NCBI RefSeq assembly: GCF_018873765.1
Contig: NC_057925.1
Coordinates: 1,814,927-1,878,926 of the forward strand
Direction: 5' to 3'
Source of the DNA: Telopea speciosissima
Taxonomy: Eukaryota; Streptophyta; Magnoliopsida; Proteales; Proteaceae
Length of the DNA stretch: 64,000 bases
Positions within the stretch are counted from its first letter, which is position 1; the number at the start of each line of letters is the position of its first letter. The notes under the pieces are model-generated. The model searched no databases. It was not told where the DNA came from and saw only the letters and a program-made list of their open reading frames with translations. Both the position numbers and the translations under genes were made by a program. Of this stretch, positions 47,901 through 59,553 are shown one piece after another.

Positions 47901-50900
47901 GTCAACCTATGATGTGGTGGGCAAGCTTGCCTTTGGTGCCACTATAAACCATATACGGATGGAGTGTAATCTCAGAAAACGGACCTCCAGTTCCAAATCC
48001 TTCCAGTTGATTTGGGGCTCGATTTCCTTTGATGTCAGAAGCAAGGTATCTATGGTCTGCTCTCGTTGTGTTGATTCCCCATGGAACATGCATATTGTTA
48101 TGTCACGGGGACTGCCTCTCTCTCCCTTCTGCAGCCAACTGCCTCCTCTCCCTATGTATTGGGCTTTGCTTTGTTTGTATTATGTTCTGTATTGTTTTTC
48201 TTCTTTCCCTTCTCTAGGGGCTCCTTGTATCTCCTTCCCCTTTTGATAATGAAATTTTTTTTTTTTTTTGTAAAAAAAATCCCAAAACCAAAGATCTTTG
48301 GACACTTATGCCTTTTCTTCCAGGTTCCTTTCCTAGGGTTATTGTTGATTCTGATCGATAATGTCTAATTCCGATCCGATCCAAGTCGTAATTGATGGAG
48401 GCCAATCCATACCCTATTTTAAGTTTTTAAACCATGCCTTTTTCTCTTCATGATCTGGCTTTTTTAAGCTGCGCGGAGGGCTCATTTAGTTAATGACCGT
48501 TGGATTTGCAGGATTCCCATTAGGTTAGTCAAGTGCCAAGTTTCTGGTCTATCTCTATCATATGTTAGGATTTTTACCCTTGTATTTTCCTTGACCGAAC
48601 TGAAGTTTCCCAGGAAGCTGCTAAGGCTCAATTGTCAACCAAGTTCCAGATCTTCACATCTCCTTCCTTGTTAGGCTGTAAATTTCAAACTGAACAGTGA
48701 TGATATTGACAACATGTCCACAAACTGTGAATGCCAATGGAGCTTCCACATGGCATATTTTCGAGCCTTTAATGAGAAGCCTTTCTTGATGAGCCATGTA
48801 GGGAACATTCACCCACCTTTTGTTTGTCAACTGGATGTCTCAGCTTTGACATTTATTACAATCATGATCATGTTATCAAGGACCCAAATGAAAGCTTCCA
48901 CACTCGAGGATGATCAATCTTATTGTCAATTATATGCTTTCTCCGACCTACATAAAAGCCTGATGCAAGGATTTGACCATGGGGAACTCCTTTTTCCTTC
49001 CCTGATTTCAAAATCTTATTGTTGACTAATTGATCTCTATGTCTTGATTTTTTTTTCCTGCTCTTCATCTGTGTTAGTTTATGAAGTGGTTCTACGAAGT
49101 AGAAGGCCACAACAAGAGCCCAAGTAGAAAGAGATCTGGCTAAAAGACAACTTCCTCCATCTCACAAGATTAAAGAAAAGAGGAAAAAATCTCTCACTCT
49201 AGTGCCAAGGGACCCAAGAGAACAAAGACAATAACTAATCCTGATCTTGGAACAGAAGAAACCCCAACCCTCGAACTCTACTTGGCTCCTAAATGACCAA
49301 TAAAAGTTACAAAAAATGAAAAAGAAAGAAATTTGGGAAAGATAAAGGAAACATTAGGGATTAAGAACGGTTCCCTTGCCGGAGGGTGTTTTTCTCTCCT
49401 TGCCAGAATAGTTGCTTAATTTTTTGCCAACACTCTTCTCATCTACATACTTCAATGAATAATAGGCTTACAAAGAAAAAATGTCTCTCTCTCACTAAAA
49501 ACATGTACTTAAAGTATAGTTGTCAAGGCGTCTGATTCCAAGGCACCTGGGTTGGCTTCTGTCCAGGCAGGCCCTCTCCAATGCCTTGTGTCGCCTAGAT
49601 TCCATGACAACTATGACTTAAAGTGTGAACAGCTCTTCACAAAGTATGGCGTGTTTAGATATGACTATTTGGAGGTGATTTTAACAGTGATAAAACACTT
49701 TTTCTCTTTAGTTTCCATATTCATTTATCAACCTTTTGGAGTTGGAATTTAGGTGTGAGTGCTGTCTGATTTCTTATTAATTGATTTTGAATCATTCTTC
49801 TCCATTTAAATTTTTTTTTATAGAATGGCAAATTTCATTGGCACATGGCCAAGAAAGCTTCACTTCATGTTGAGATATACTGAGTGTACAAAACAGTCAA
49901 AATGTGTATATACTGCCTCATCAAGGGGCCCTTCAGCATAAAAAATTGATGCCACTTCACAAAACTGGATCTTGCCTGTTACATATTATTTTCCATCTAA
50001 CTTCATTTTAAGTTAAAACATATGCCAAGGAATTAGCGTTTCTAGCCTACCATGGAAATGATATGTTCCCCTGATTACTTAGTCACCTAGCTCTCCGAAT
50101 CAGATGTGCCAGCTTCCAAGGGATTTCACTGTTGTTTGACAACCATTGTATAACCAAAGCCAATTCGCCTTTTCCAGTAAGCTGGGTTCATGTCTACATA
50201 GTATTGATCAACAAACCATGATAACAGCCTTGATTTTGCTGTATTGGATTGTGCCCTTCCAATGGAACAAGAAAATGCCGAGAGTGTATTTCCTGTATGG
50301 TTTTCAAAACTCCTCAAATTCAGATGGGTCTGGCATCAAAATTTAATTTCAGAGACTTGTCTGGAGGAGCCCTCCATTCATGCCTCACTACCTCCTGATG
50401 AGATCCAGATCTCACGACCTGCCACCGTTCTCTCATCACTTAATCAAAAGGATTGCTTAGAAAGCAATCTGCTTGTTCACCCAGTGTGGTGTCTTTTTTT
50501 TTTTCGTTTTGATTTGTCACTTTATATTCCAAAACCTGGGATAAGTACGAGAACTGTTGCCCAAAGTTTTAAAGTATCAGTATCGGATATCATATTGGAA
50601 GGGTGATTTGAAGAGGTGCATTGTCTTGTATTTGAGGGACTCAAGGTACTCTAAGGCCTCGTTTGTTTAGAGGGGACTTAGGTGGGGTGGGAGAATTGGA
50701 GAGGGAAAATGCTGACGTGGCACTTCAAAATCCCACCCCAATCTTGTTTGGTTATCCTGGGGTGGTGAACTTACAAAAGCTCACTGAACATCATTAAATG
50801 TCTTGTCTGCTGATGTGGCACTTCAAAATCCCACCCCTAGTCTATCCAAAATCCCACCAAATGTTACTAGTCATGGGAAAAGTAACTTTACCTCAACATT

Positions 50901-53900
50901 TCCACCCCAATAAATCCCCACCAACATGTTGGTCCCATCTTCCCAACAATCCCACCCACCTTCCCCTCTAAACAAACGGGGCCTAAAGATACATATGAAA
51001 ATGGTCAAGAAACACTTGGATGTGCTTAGGTACATGCGAAATACAGTTTTGAAGAATAAACTACCTTATTATGCAATATGTAAATATATATCAGTTTGAT
51101 GCAAGGATTTGAGTCGTTGTTACCTATTTTAGTGATGCATAACACACACACACACACGCAAAAAAAAAAGGAGATTCGAGGAAAAAAAGAAAGAAAACGA
51201 GATCTACAACTTTACCTCTTTTTTTTTTTTTCCCGTTTAAATCTGTTCCAATCTGTGATTTGAGCACTGTATTTCCCTCAACTCAGATCGGAGAGAAAAA
51301 GCAAGTTTCCAAAGCCTTCAGTTGCTCTGGGGTTCGTATCTCACTCACGGTTTCTGTTTGGCAGGTTTAAAGGAGGTTATAGGGTGTATCTTACCAGTAT
51401 TGATCCGTATCGGACTGTATCAATCCGTATCACACCGTATTGACCTGTTTCGGTAGATACAGGGAAGATACAATTGTGTTTTGTTTTTGCATATCGTATC
51501 GGTACCGTATTGTATTGTGGCGTTCCATTACTGATACATGTTGACTGGTACTGACCGATATGATACGATACTTTAAACCTTGCTGTTCACATGATTTATT
51601 TTCTACTTGTGTGCAATTTTTACATTGTTTGTTGGTACGGGGGAGGGGAGGGGGGTAATTGCATTTGTTTGACTAGTGGTGTTGTACTGTTGCATGCACT
51701 GTAGGCATTAAAGGAAAGGAATTAGTTTCAACGAATGAAATGTGCTTGTTCTGCCGTACAAACATATCTTTCATAATTTCTATTAACAGATTTGATGGCT
51801 ATGGTTTATGCCTGCTTCTTTGCACTGAAATATTTTCCCCATCATTTCATGCCTTGCCGATTTTTCTCCTTATCTTTGATGCGGTATGATGTCTTAATAG
51901 AATGACCGCAAATTTTGTCTCTCTTGTGACTTGCAGATCTTGTCAGCATATGTGAAAAGCATTGAAGACCATGGTTGCATTCTTCATTTTGGATTTGCTT
52001 CTTTTAGTGGGTTTTTGCCAATAAAAACCCAAACTGGTAAATGTGACTCAGCCTTTATGTTCTACTTTGGGCACATAACTTGTTTCTTTAGCCAACATTA
52101 TGAATGGAATGTATTCTTTTTTGATTACTAAAAAGAAGATTTGAATCTTATTGTATGTATTAATGGGACTGCAAAACTGTTCATAAAAAAGAAACAATTT
52201 TATATGTCGGTCAATCTAACATTCTGTTGTCTATGTTCTGTTTCTTTGTTTCTCCTTCTTCCTAAATGAGATATTTGGAAGGGGGGTGGATAAGCATCAG
52301 AATCCATAGACCAGATAAGTTATTAGTACTGTAGTGGGATACAACAACAACAACAACAACAACAACCATAACCTTATCCCAACTAAATGGGGTTGGCTAC
52401 ATGGATCCGAAGAGGTCATGCCAGTAATAGAAAAAGGAGAAGTAGAAGGAAGTAAAAAGTAAAAAAGAATAAAATGAAGTAAAAAAGATAAAATAAAATT
52501 ACTAAACGAAAAAGTTTAAGCAATAGTCAAAGCAGCATCCCAGGAACATCCCCCTACAAGGGGTCAGCTACACGGGTCCTTGTCCTCCAAAGTCATACTA
52601 GGATTGAGCCCTACCACATGCATATCCTTTATTATCACTTCTCCAATAGTCATTTTAGGCCTGCCCTTACTTCTTTTAGCTCCTTCAAACTGAATTTGGT
52701 CACTCTTCCTTACTGGTGCATCCATGGGTCTCCGTTGGACATGACCATACCACCTCAAGCGGCTCTCACGGAGCTTGTCTTGGATTGGTGCAACTCCCAA
52801 TTCGGTTCTAATACAATCATTCCTTACTCTATCTCTCTTGGTCTTGCCGCACATCCTCCTCAACATCCTCATCTCCGCTACACTCATCTTATCAATATTA
52901 CTCTTCTTGACGGCCCAAGATTCTGCCCCATAAATCATCTTTGGTCTTATTACTGTCCTGTAGAATTTCCCCTTAAGCTTGATAGGCATGTGTTTGTCAC
53001 ATAAAACTCTTGAAGCACCTCTCCTTTTCATCCATTCTACTTTAATTCTGTGGGAAGCATCATCCTCTATATCACCCTCTTTATTAATGGTTGACCCTAG
53101 GTACCTAAAGCATTCACTATGTGGTAGCTCTCGCTCCTCGAGTTTCACCATTTCATCGCATCTCCTGGTTTGACTGAAGTTACACATCATATATTCTGTC
53201 TTTGTTCTGCTTAATTTAAAACCTCTTGATTCCAAGCAAGATTTCCATAATTCCAGCTTCGCATTAATCCCTTCTACTGTCTCGTCTATCAAAACAATAT
53301 CATCAACGAAAAGCATACACCAAGGGACCTCATCTTGGATGTGCCTGGTTAAATCATCCCTGATGAGTGCAAACAAATCAAGGTGCCTGCTATTGTTACT
53401 CCACAGTTGTGGGATATTTTGGTAAATATCAAGGTTTGGACCGACTGTTCAGAGGGTGCCTGCTGTGGTTACTCCACAGTTGTCAAGGTGCAGCCTAGCC
53501 TATATAGTGGGTCTTGAGCCTCAAGCTGACCCAGTTGCCTTATGTTTCAAGGCACCCAGACCTAAAAACCCAGTCGTGGGTCCCCCACATGTATAACTCT
53601 TATGCATTTCTTAGCTTTGCCCGTATAAGTTTTTATATAATGTCATTTCTCCGTTGTGTTTTATATCTTTGACCTTTAGCTTACGGATGACACATACCTG
53701 GAAAATCTGGCCTGGGCTATAAACTATGGTGCTTGACTTGGTGCCTTGGCTCCTCCTAGGCTTTGCCTGGGTACCATGTCATCTGACCATTCCCTTGTGT
53801 CGCCTCGGCACCATGACACCTATGACTATATTTCTCACCTCAGATAGTTTCAACCATTCATTATTGCAAACTTTGGGAGGAGCATTATGGAAGTCAATAT

Positions 53901-56900
53901 GTCAGAAGGTTTTCATCATCCAAGATGCGTTGGTTTTAGGCTCTGGGAGTCCCTGGGATTGGATAATCGGTGGTTGGTTTTGTGGGGTGTTAACTGTTAC
54001 ACAGTTGAGTGAGACAATGACAATTTGTGGTCTGGAAGATCCAAAATCTGGATTTTTTACCCTGGAATATTTGCTTTGGAAGTTCTTTCATGTTGTTGCA
54101 AAACATTGATCTATATTAGTATATTACTATGCTTGGAAGCTATTCAAGTATGGGATGTCTGGTTAGGTTTTCTTTTGCTAAGTTGTGCTATGTCTTTCTA
54201 GTAACACTGCCTTTTGCAGACAGTAGTGAGGCCAAGATGATCACTGGGCAGCTTCTACAAGGGGTTGTAAGAAGTATTGATAAAGCCCGTAGAGTTGTTT
54301 ATCTGAGTTCTGATCCTGATATAGTGTCTAAATCTGTGGTATGTTCTCTACTTTGTATTAGTTTATCTTTATTTATGTCATATCATGGCTTTGCATTCTT
54401 TAAGCATGGGCTGGATTTTGCTCTCACAAATTACTGTTTTTATTCTGTCATTGTATTTTATTTTATTATTCTTACAGACCAAGGATCTTAAGGGCATCTC
54501 GATTGATCTGTTAGTTCCAGGCATGATGGTTAATGCCCGTGTAGAATCAACTCTTGAAAATGGGATTATGCTATCATTTCTTACTTATTTTACAGGAACT
54601 GTAAGTTTGCCATTCCGCTTGATATCCCATTGTTGTAATACTATAGTAGATGTATATCCTAATTCCTAAAACCCTAAATAGATAGCTGATATACTAGCTT
54701 TCTTCAATATTTTTCAGGTTGATATTTTTCATATACAAACTTCTTTTCCAGCCACAAATTGGAGAGAGAATTATAGTCGAAATAAGAAGGTACTTTCATA
54801 AACTCGCCCATTTTATGAACCTTTACGCATTATATATGATGTATGCATTTTTTTAAAATCCTGTAACAATAAGTGCTTGTTTTACCATATATTCTTATTT
54901 GTTCTCTTAAATGTGAGTTATTTGCCCAAATGTGGTATGTGATGGATGAACAGTCTAGGTAATGTATAAGGTATTGTTCATCTTGTTGCATTGGAACCAT
55001 ATATACAGAAATGCTCATGACCACATTACATTGACACCAATATGTGGTTGATGGTACTTGAACATGATTAAAGCTTCAAATGGGACCATATTGCTGATGC
55101 AGTTCAAGGAAGAAGGTGGTTTGGTGGTACTGTTCACAAGGACTTGTTGTGGACCCCATTAAGCCAGCTTACATGTGTCGGAGATTTGGAGCTGCAAAGT
55201 ATCTCTTAGTAATTAGTAGATATTTAGTTTCTAATTCCATTTAATGAGTTATTTGGTGGTTAAGATATTAAGTAGAAGTTTCTAATTTTGTTACTTACTA
55301 TTTTGCATGTAATTCTATGTCTGCTTTTCTTTTTTGGCTTTTGAAGATTGTTTAGATATATGCTTTTACATTTATAGACAGTAGACACATTCTAACTTTG
55401 AGTCTCATTTTAAATTTGATTTATGGCTTGTATTTTTTATATGCTTTACTGTATGATCAAACCTTCCGTAGTTCCTTCATTTCTTATAACTTTCTTTTTG
55501 GGATTTTGTGTCAGGTGAATGCTCGGATATTATTTATTGATCCCTCAACCAGAGCTGTTGGTCTGACAATGAACCCTCACCTTGTTTATAACAAAGCTCC
55601 TCCTTTTGTAAGTTCATCGCTTTTGTGTGAATAATTACTTCATGCTTGGTCATAATGTTGTACATGGTGTTGCAAGTCAAAGAAGTTCCTATTTTATATG
55701 TTTATGTTGATTATTAAGAATCTTTGCATGTTATTTATTGATATTTTTTGAAAAGAAATATGTTTTTGGACCATGAATGGTTATTGGAAACATCTCAGAT
55801 ACTCATCAAATTGATGACGTTTTTTTTAGACTGTCATTTTTGGTCTAACAGTTTTAATCTGATTTCTAGCATGTTAAGATTGGCGATATTTATGATGGTT
55901 CTAGAGTAGTTAGAGTTGATAAAGGACTAGGCCTTCTGCTTGAAGTTCCATCTACTCCAGTGCCAACTCCTGCTTATGTCAGTGTAAGTTTTCTCTGAAG
56001 TCTTACTGGTTTAGTCAATGCTGTTTTCATTGTTTACATCATGCATTTTATATTTGTCTTGCATATATATATTATTATTTATTTTTCATTTCATGGTGAT
56101 TGCTGTTTTTTATGATGGCCTTTTAGATATTTGATGTGGCTGATGAAGAAGTTCAGAAACTGGAGAAAAAATTTAAGGAAGGGAATCATGTTCGTGTTCG
56201 AATTCTTGGATTGAGACATTTAGAAGGGATTGCTGTGGGAGTTTTAAAGGTTGTTTTATGCCACCTTCTCAACATTTTCTTCCTGAACTGAACTTGACTG
56301 AGCCTTCAAAGTTTCTACTTTATGCTTCTTCCAGTGATTTTAGCTGATGGTAGTTGCGAAGTTCTTTTCAACATCTTTATCTTGCACCTTTTATGTGGTG
56401 CAATGAATGAGATTCTGCTTTCTCAATTCAAAATTTACTATGAAGAAAGAGAAAATGACACACTATGTTATACACATGGAAAGCGAACTCGGTCGAAACC
56501 TATCGAAACCACTGAGATATCTCAGTTTCGCAAGAAACCGAGACGAGATGTGGGTGGATTTAAAAAAGTCACTGGTTTCGACTGAAACAACCCATATTTT
56601 GCAAGTTTTGTCACTCATGCCCATTGAAACTTGAGGAAACTTGGCTTGAAACTAGGACAGACAATTATTTATGCCAGATGCCAGGCCAGACACTTATTTA
56701 TGCCTAATATCATTTAAGTAAATGTTTTAAGATATCATTCATAAATAAGCAAATACCCCCTATTTGAATCCAATAAAATAGTTACAAAATAAAATTCCAA
56801 AAGGATAAAAAGTCAACCCCCCCAGTTCAAGAACAAAAACTGGATTTTCGGCGGTAGGTGAAATTTTCAACTTTCTAATGATGGGTTTTTTCTCAATTTT

Positions 56901-59553
56901 ATAAATTCCATAAATCTTAATATGGTAAAACATTGGTAAAAACTAAAAGTGCGGTAAAATATTCATTTGTTTTGATGTCTAAAAAATTATTTTCATTCAG
57001 AGCCATTTTGACAGCATTCGCACACACCAAATTAACTTTAACCGGAACATAACTCATTTAATATAAATCAGATTTAAGCAATCTTGGATTTGTTGGAAAG
57101 CTGTCAAAACAAAGCTTTTTAATCTTCACACCAGATGTCCATATCTGCCCCTAAATCACTGTTCACGTGAACAATAACATTTTTTTTATTATAAAATTTC
57201 TGTCTTAGTCTCTTATCTTCATCATGCTTCTCTTTGGGCTGGGGTTGCCTTAGTGATGCTTCATCGAACCAACAAAAACTTGCTACATCATCAGACCAGG
57301 TTGCCTCTCACAGCAGTTGAATCCCACAGCCTTGCTGGGCTGGTTTTGAGGGTTGTTCCTGCAAGTACATATGGACTTGTGATCTACATCAGATGTCCTC
57401 ATCAGGATGAGGTCTACAACGGATTGCATCTTTTGGCAAGTTGGTTTATGGTTCTGCCTGTATAAATCAATTGAAGCAAGATACTAAATCTTCCAATTCA
57501 TTCTTTAGAATATGAAGCTTCAAAAAAGGTGTATCAGACCCTCTAAAGTAAGTATGGGCATATAAGGAATTAAGGAGTTATAAGCCAATGGTGATCAAAG
57601 GTTATATAAGGGTTTATCAGACCCTCTAAAGTAAGTATGAATAAGTCAGCTTGAGTCTTTTTTTTTGGGGAGGGGTGGTGTTGCGGTCCTTGCGGATAGG
57701 TGATGCAATATTTTATTACTAAAAACAATGAAGAGAATGTACAGTTAGGTAACGTATCTATGAATATGCTCAATTTTGGCCCTGTTATCCATCCCTACCT
57801 GCCTAGATCAAGGGATTCGAGTGATTTGTCTTCTTCATCTTCTCCTACTTCCCTTTTCCTCCCAATTTCTTGTTTACCCTAACAGCTAGAAGATGATCTT
57901 AATGAACTTTGTGATAGGGATCAATTTCTACAAGGGTTCTTATCAAAAGGTTGCTGGTTCACAACAGTAGGCTTTCTTTAGTGGAACCAAATCGGGATTT
58001 ATTGGATGCAATTAGAAGGGATTTTTTTTGTAGGCGTAGGTGAGAGTATGGTCGTATGGAGATTCTAGAGATTAGGGATACAAAGGCACTAGCTTGTAAT
58101 GAATAGGAGAGTGTAAGCAGTTCTAATTGCTTGCCTGAATACCCTTGTATAAAAGATCAAGAACAATGGCATGAAGATTCATATAAGACTAATAGGAATT
58201 TCATAAACTTTCAAACATGCATGTATAAGGACAACAATATTTTTCTAGAAGGGGAAAAGTCTAGAATAATGATTAGGAGAGTCTGAGTGAATGCAACAGC
58301 TTTTTTGAATGGCACATGCATGAAAAAAAGTTTAGAATAATGAAGCAAAGAGATTGAAAGTTAGATTAAAAGAACTGTAGGTAACTCCAAAATGTGTATG
58401 TATAAGGTCAGTGATAACTCATCAAAGGAGGACAGCAAACTTCATTAAAACAACTTGAATTTTATTGCATATTCATATGTATAGTAAATAGGGTAATCTG
58501 AATTTATCCTTCTCATCATTGAATGCTATTTTGTAATTTGTTGTTATTAAAGTTAATATTAAGATGAGGTTTATTTCTTTATTACTTGTTTGTTATGGTG
58601 TTAAGTTAAAATTCGAGTCCTCGTTTTCTTCTCTTCGTGTAGGCCAGTGCTTTTGAGGGATCAGTTTTTACCCATTCAGATGTCAAGCCTGGTATGGTGG
58701 TCAAGGCGAAGGTCATTGCTGTTGAGAGCTTTGGTGCTATTGTGCTGCTATCTAGTGGTGTTAAGGCGCTTTGTCCTCTTCCGCACATGTCTGAATTTGA
58801 CATTGCAAAGCCTAGGAAAAAATTCAAGGTCATTTTTTATTATCTCTTGCCAATAAAGTTCGTTCCATTCCTTCTTTTGGGAATTATTTGATTTATTTTG
58901 TATATGCTGAACTTTTCTCTCCTCTGTCAATGTACAGATTGGAGCTGAACTGGTATTCCGTGTGCTTGGTTGCAAGTCAAAGAGAATTACTGTCACACAC
59001 AAGAAAACACTTGTATGTTTTGTTTTTCCTTTTCTTCACCCTCTTCCACCATTTGTGTTTTTGACTAGTTTTTACTATTCTATAATCCAATCAAAGATAT
59101 CCTGACTGCATGCATGCAGCGATATACATGCTTATATGTATGTAATATGTATATTGTACTTCTGAGTACTGCACTGAAACATTTCTTTTCACTTTGGTGA
59201 TACTCTCTTTGATTTTGCTTTAACTCTTAATTTTTTTTTTTCATGTGAAATTTTTTACTGAAAAAGCATAGTAGATTTCTGATGATTTAGCTTCATTGTA
59301 ATGTAATTCAGTGACAAAGTATCTTGACTTTTGTAACCTCAGTTGTCCATAGCCAGTTTGCAACGTTTGTCATTCTTCTCACACAATGTTTAAAATATTG
59401 ATTGTGTTCTTTTCAGGTGAAGTCAAAGCTTGGAATTCTTAGTTCGTATGCTGATGCGACCAATGGACTAGTGACTCATGGATGGATCACAAAAATTGAA
59501 AAACATGGATGCTTTGTGAGATTTTACAATGGGGTGCAAGGATTTGCATCTAG
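41950..59553 (+). CDS. RRP5: rRNA biogenesis protein RRP5 (5' two-fifths or less; continues past window)
   Basis: RRP5 (human PDCD11) is a nucleolar S1-repeat protein needed for early cleavage of pre-rRNA on both 18S and ITS1/5.8S routes. Exons: 41950-42112, 42215-42423, 43256-43396, 43595-43771, 51937-52036, 54220-54338, 54478-54600, 54718-54789, 55515-55607, 55870-55983, 56127-56249, 58643-58828, 58938-59012, 59417-59553. All borders are GT-AG and phases join without a stop for 1832 nt. The N-terminus (MAARPNKSPKKNS) is basic, followed by an acidic helix (EVRAEVDAEFEAEERELKKM). S1 units begin at SPGMKLWGVICEV, ILSAYVKSIEDHG, VPGMMVNARVES, KIGDIYDGSRVV, KPGMVVKAKVIA and TNGLVTHGWITKIEKHG. 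The exon after 59553 and the C-terminal HAT/TPR repeats are not in the window. Plant RRP5 is near 1,900 residues, so about a third is seen. Introns 4 and 11 are long and full of transposons. Confidence 0.95.
42487..42731. other. insertion in RRP5 intron 2, absent from copy A
   Basis: About 245 bp interrupt the sequence shared by the two copies between CTATATAA and AGTTTTGTGGATCTGATC. It includes T and G runs at 42678-42706. No terminal repeats were identified. Confidence 0.6.
44372..44623. mobile_element. MITE in RRP5 intron 4
   Basis: TGTAGTTCGAAAACTCG at the left matches the inverse of CGAATTTTTGAACTACA at the right. The inside is rich in GAAATTTTGAC and TTTCGGTC motifs. About 252 bp, non-coding, with no clear target duplication. 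Confidence 0.7.
44625..48290 (+). mobile_element. L1-type LINE in RRP5 intron 4, interrupted by a solo LTR
   Basis: Broken frames read in order: LLARDGSSLHQVKDINAEA linker, FSLPPPKKEGAFAMSEFKP with ISQCNLLYKFIAKVLANRL (RT), KINIHKAFDSLRWDFI, FVDDLM-type segment near 45525 (HLTFVDDLMIFSK in a third frame), SLIEKTWFSIGHLPVKYVGL, thumb and YQIDDGASFLWLDHW-type text after 47229, then a zinc-knuckle region (CGLCWNTFEDVDHLFFACPF). The 3' end lies at the T/A-rich tract near 48260-48280. Frameshifts and stops are frequent. It is in the same orientation as RRP5 and lies between exons 4 and 5. Confidence 0.85.
46235..47223. mobile_element. solo LTR, 989 bp, inside the LINE
   Basis: TGATGCAGTTGG...TTTGCACCA is bounded by CCATC on both sides (46230-46234 and 47224-47228). 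Joining across it restores the LINE reading IALGAISCQIDDGASF in frame. The ends TG...CA and the 5-bp duplication mark an LTR. No internal coding region is present. Its start resembles the LTR at 61822 (both TGATGCAG). Confidence 0.85.
48291..50563. other. RRP5 intron 4, middle part
   Basis: No exon found. It contains the 101-bp hAT MITE listed next. The open frames here (103 and 66 codons) have no domain. Confidence 0.5.
49516..49616. mobile_element. short hAT MITE (GTTGTCAAGGCG family)
   Basis: ATAGTTGTCAAGGCG at the left and CCATGACAACTAT at the right are inverted. The 8-bp duplication CTTAAAGT flanks it (49508-49515 and 49617-49624). Related ends occur at 53476-53823 and 59606-59728. Confidence 0.85.
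50564..51581. mobile_element. MITE-like element with TTTAAAGTATC ends
   Basis: AAGTTTTAAAGTATCAG on the left is the approximate inverse of GATACGATACTTTAAACCTT on the right. The inside repeats CCGTATCG and GTATCGG motifs. The Tourist MITE 50655-50983 is inserted in it. It also holds a short AC-repeat run at 51146-51160. Confidence 0.7.
50655..50983. mobile_element. Tourist/PIF-Harbinger MITE, 329 bp
   Basis: GGCCTCGTTTGTTTAGAGGG and its inverse at the right end (CCTCTAAACAAACGGGGCC) are flanked by TAA on both sides (50652-50654 and 50984-50986), the 3-bp target typical of Tourist elements. Confidence 0.92.
52341..53388 (-). mobile_element. RTE-type LINE, 5'-truncated, (TTG)n tail
   Basis: An open minus frame of 270 codons (53376-52564) carries the C-terminal half of an RTE reverse transcriptase: catalytic CMLFVDDIVLI, CFRYLGSTINKEGDIEDD, IYGAESWAVKK, EMRMLRRMCG and LRWYGHVQRRP. 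The 3' end is a (CAA)n run on the plus strand at 52342-52366, the usual RTE tail. It lies in RRP5 intron 5, opposite to the gene. The long open frame suggests a rather young insertion, but the N-terminal half and endonuclease are missing. Confidence 0.92.
53382..53483 (+). repeat. 29-bp direct repeat pair in intron 5
   Basis: GGTGCCTGCTATTGTTACTC at 53382 recurs at 53455 with two differences, followed in both by CACAGTTGT. The units are 73 bp apart at the 5' border of the RTE element. Confidence 0.75.
53476..53823. mobile_element. MITE-like, GTTGTCAAGGTG family
   Basis: CAGTTGTCAAGGTG at the left and CACCATGACACCTAT at the right are imperfectly inverted. The middle is rich in GCCTAG and GCCTTG phrases, as in the members at 49516 and 59606. 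No exon was found in 53824-54219. Confidence 0.55.
56250..58642. other. RRP5 intron 11
   Basis: No exon recognised. Around 56475-56600 there is CTCGGTCGAAACC / GGTTTCGACTGAAAC text of the same style as the element at 60612. The remaining open frames show no domain. Confidence 0.55.

Noticed and set aside
47486..48246. Open frames of 153 and 232 codons as host genes
   Set aside because: They are overlapping frames of the LINE 3' half; the third frame carries the zinc-knuckle text.
52342..52366. CRISPR-like or regulatory (CAA)n array
   Set aside because: It is a plain trinucleotide tail of the RTE LINE, with no spacers.
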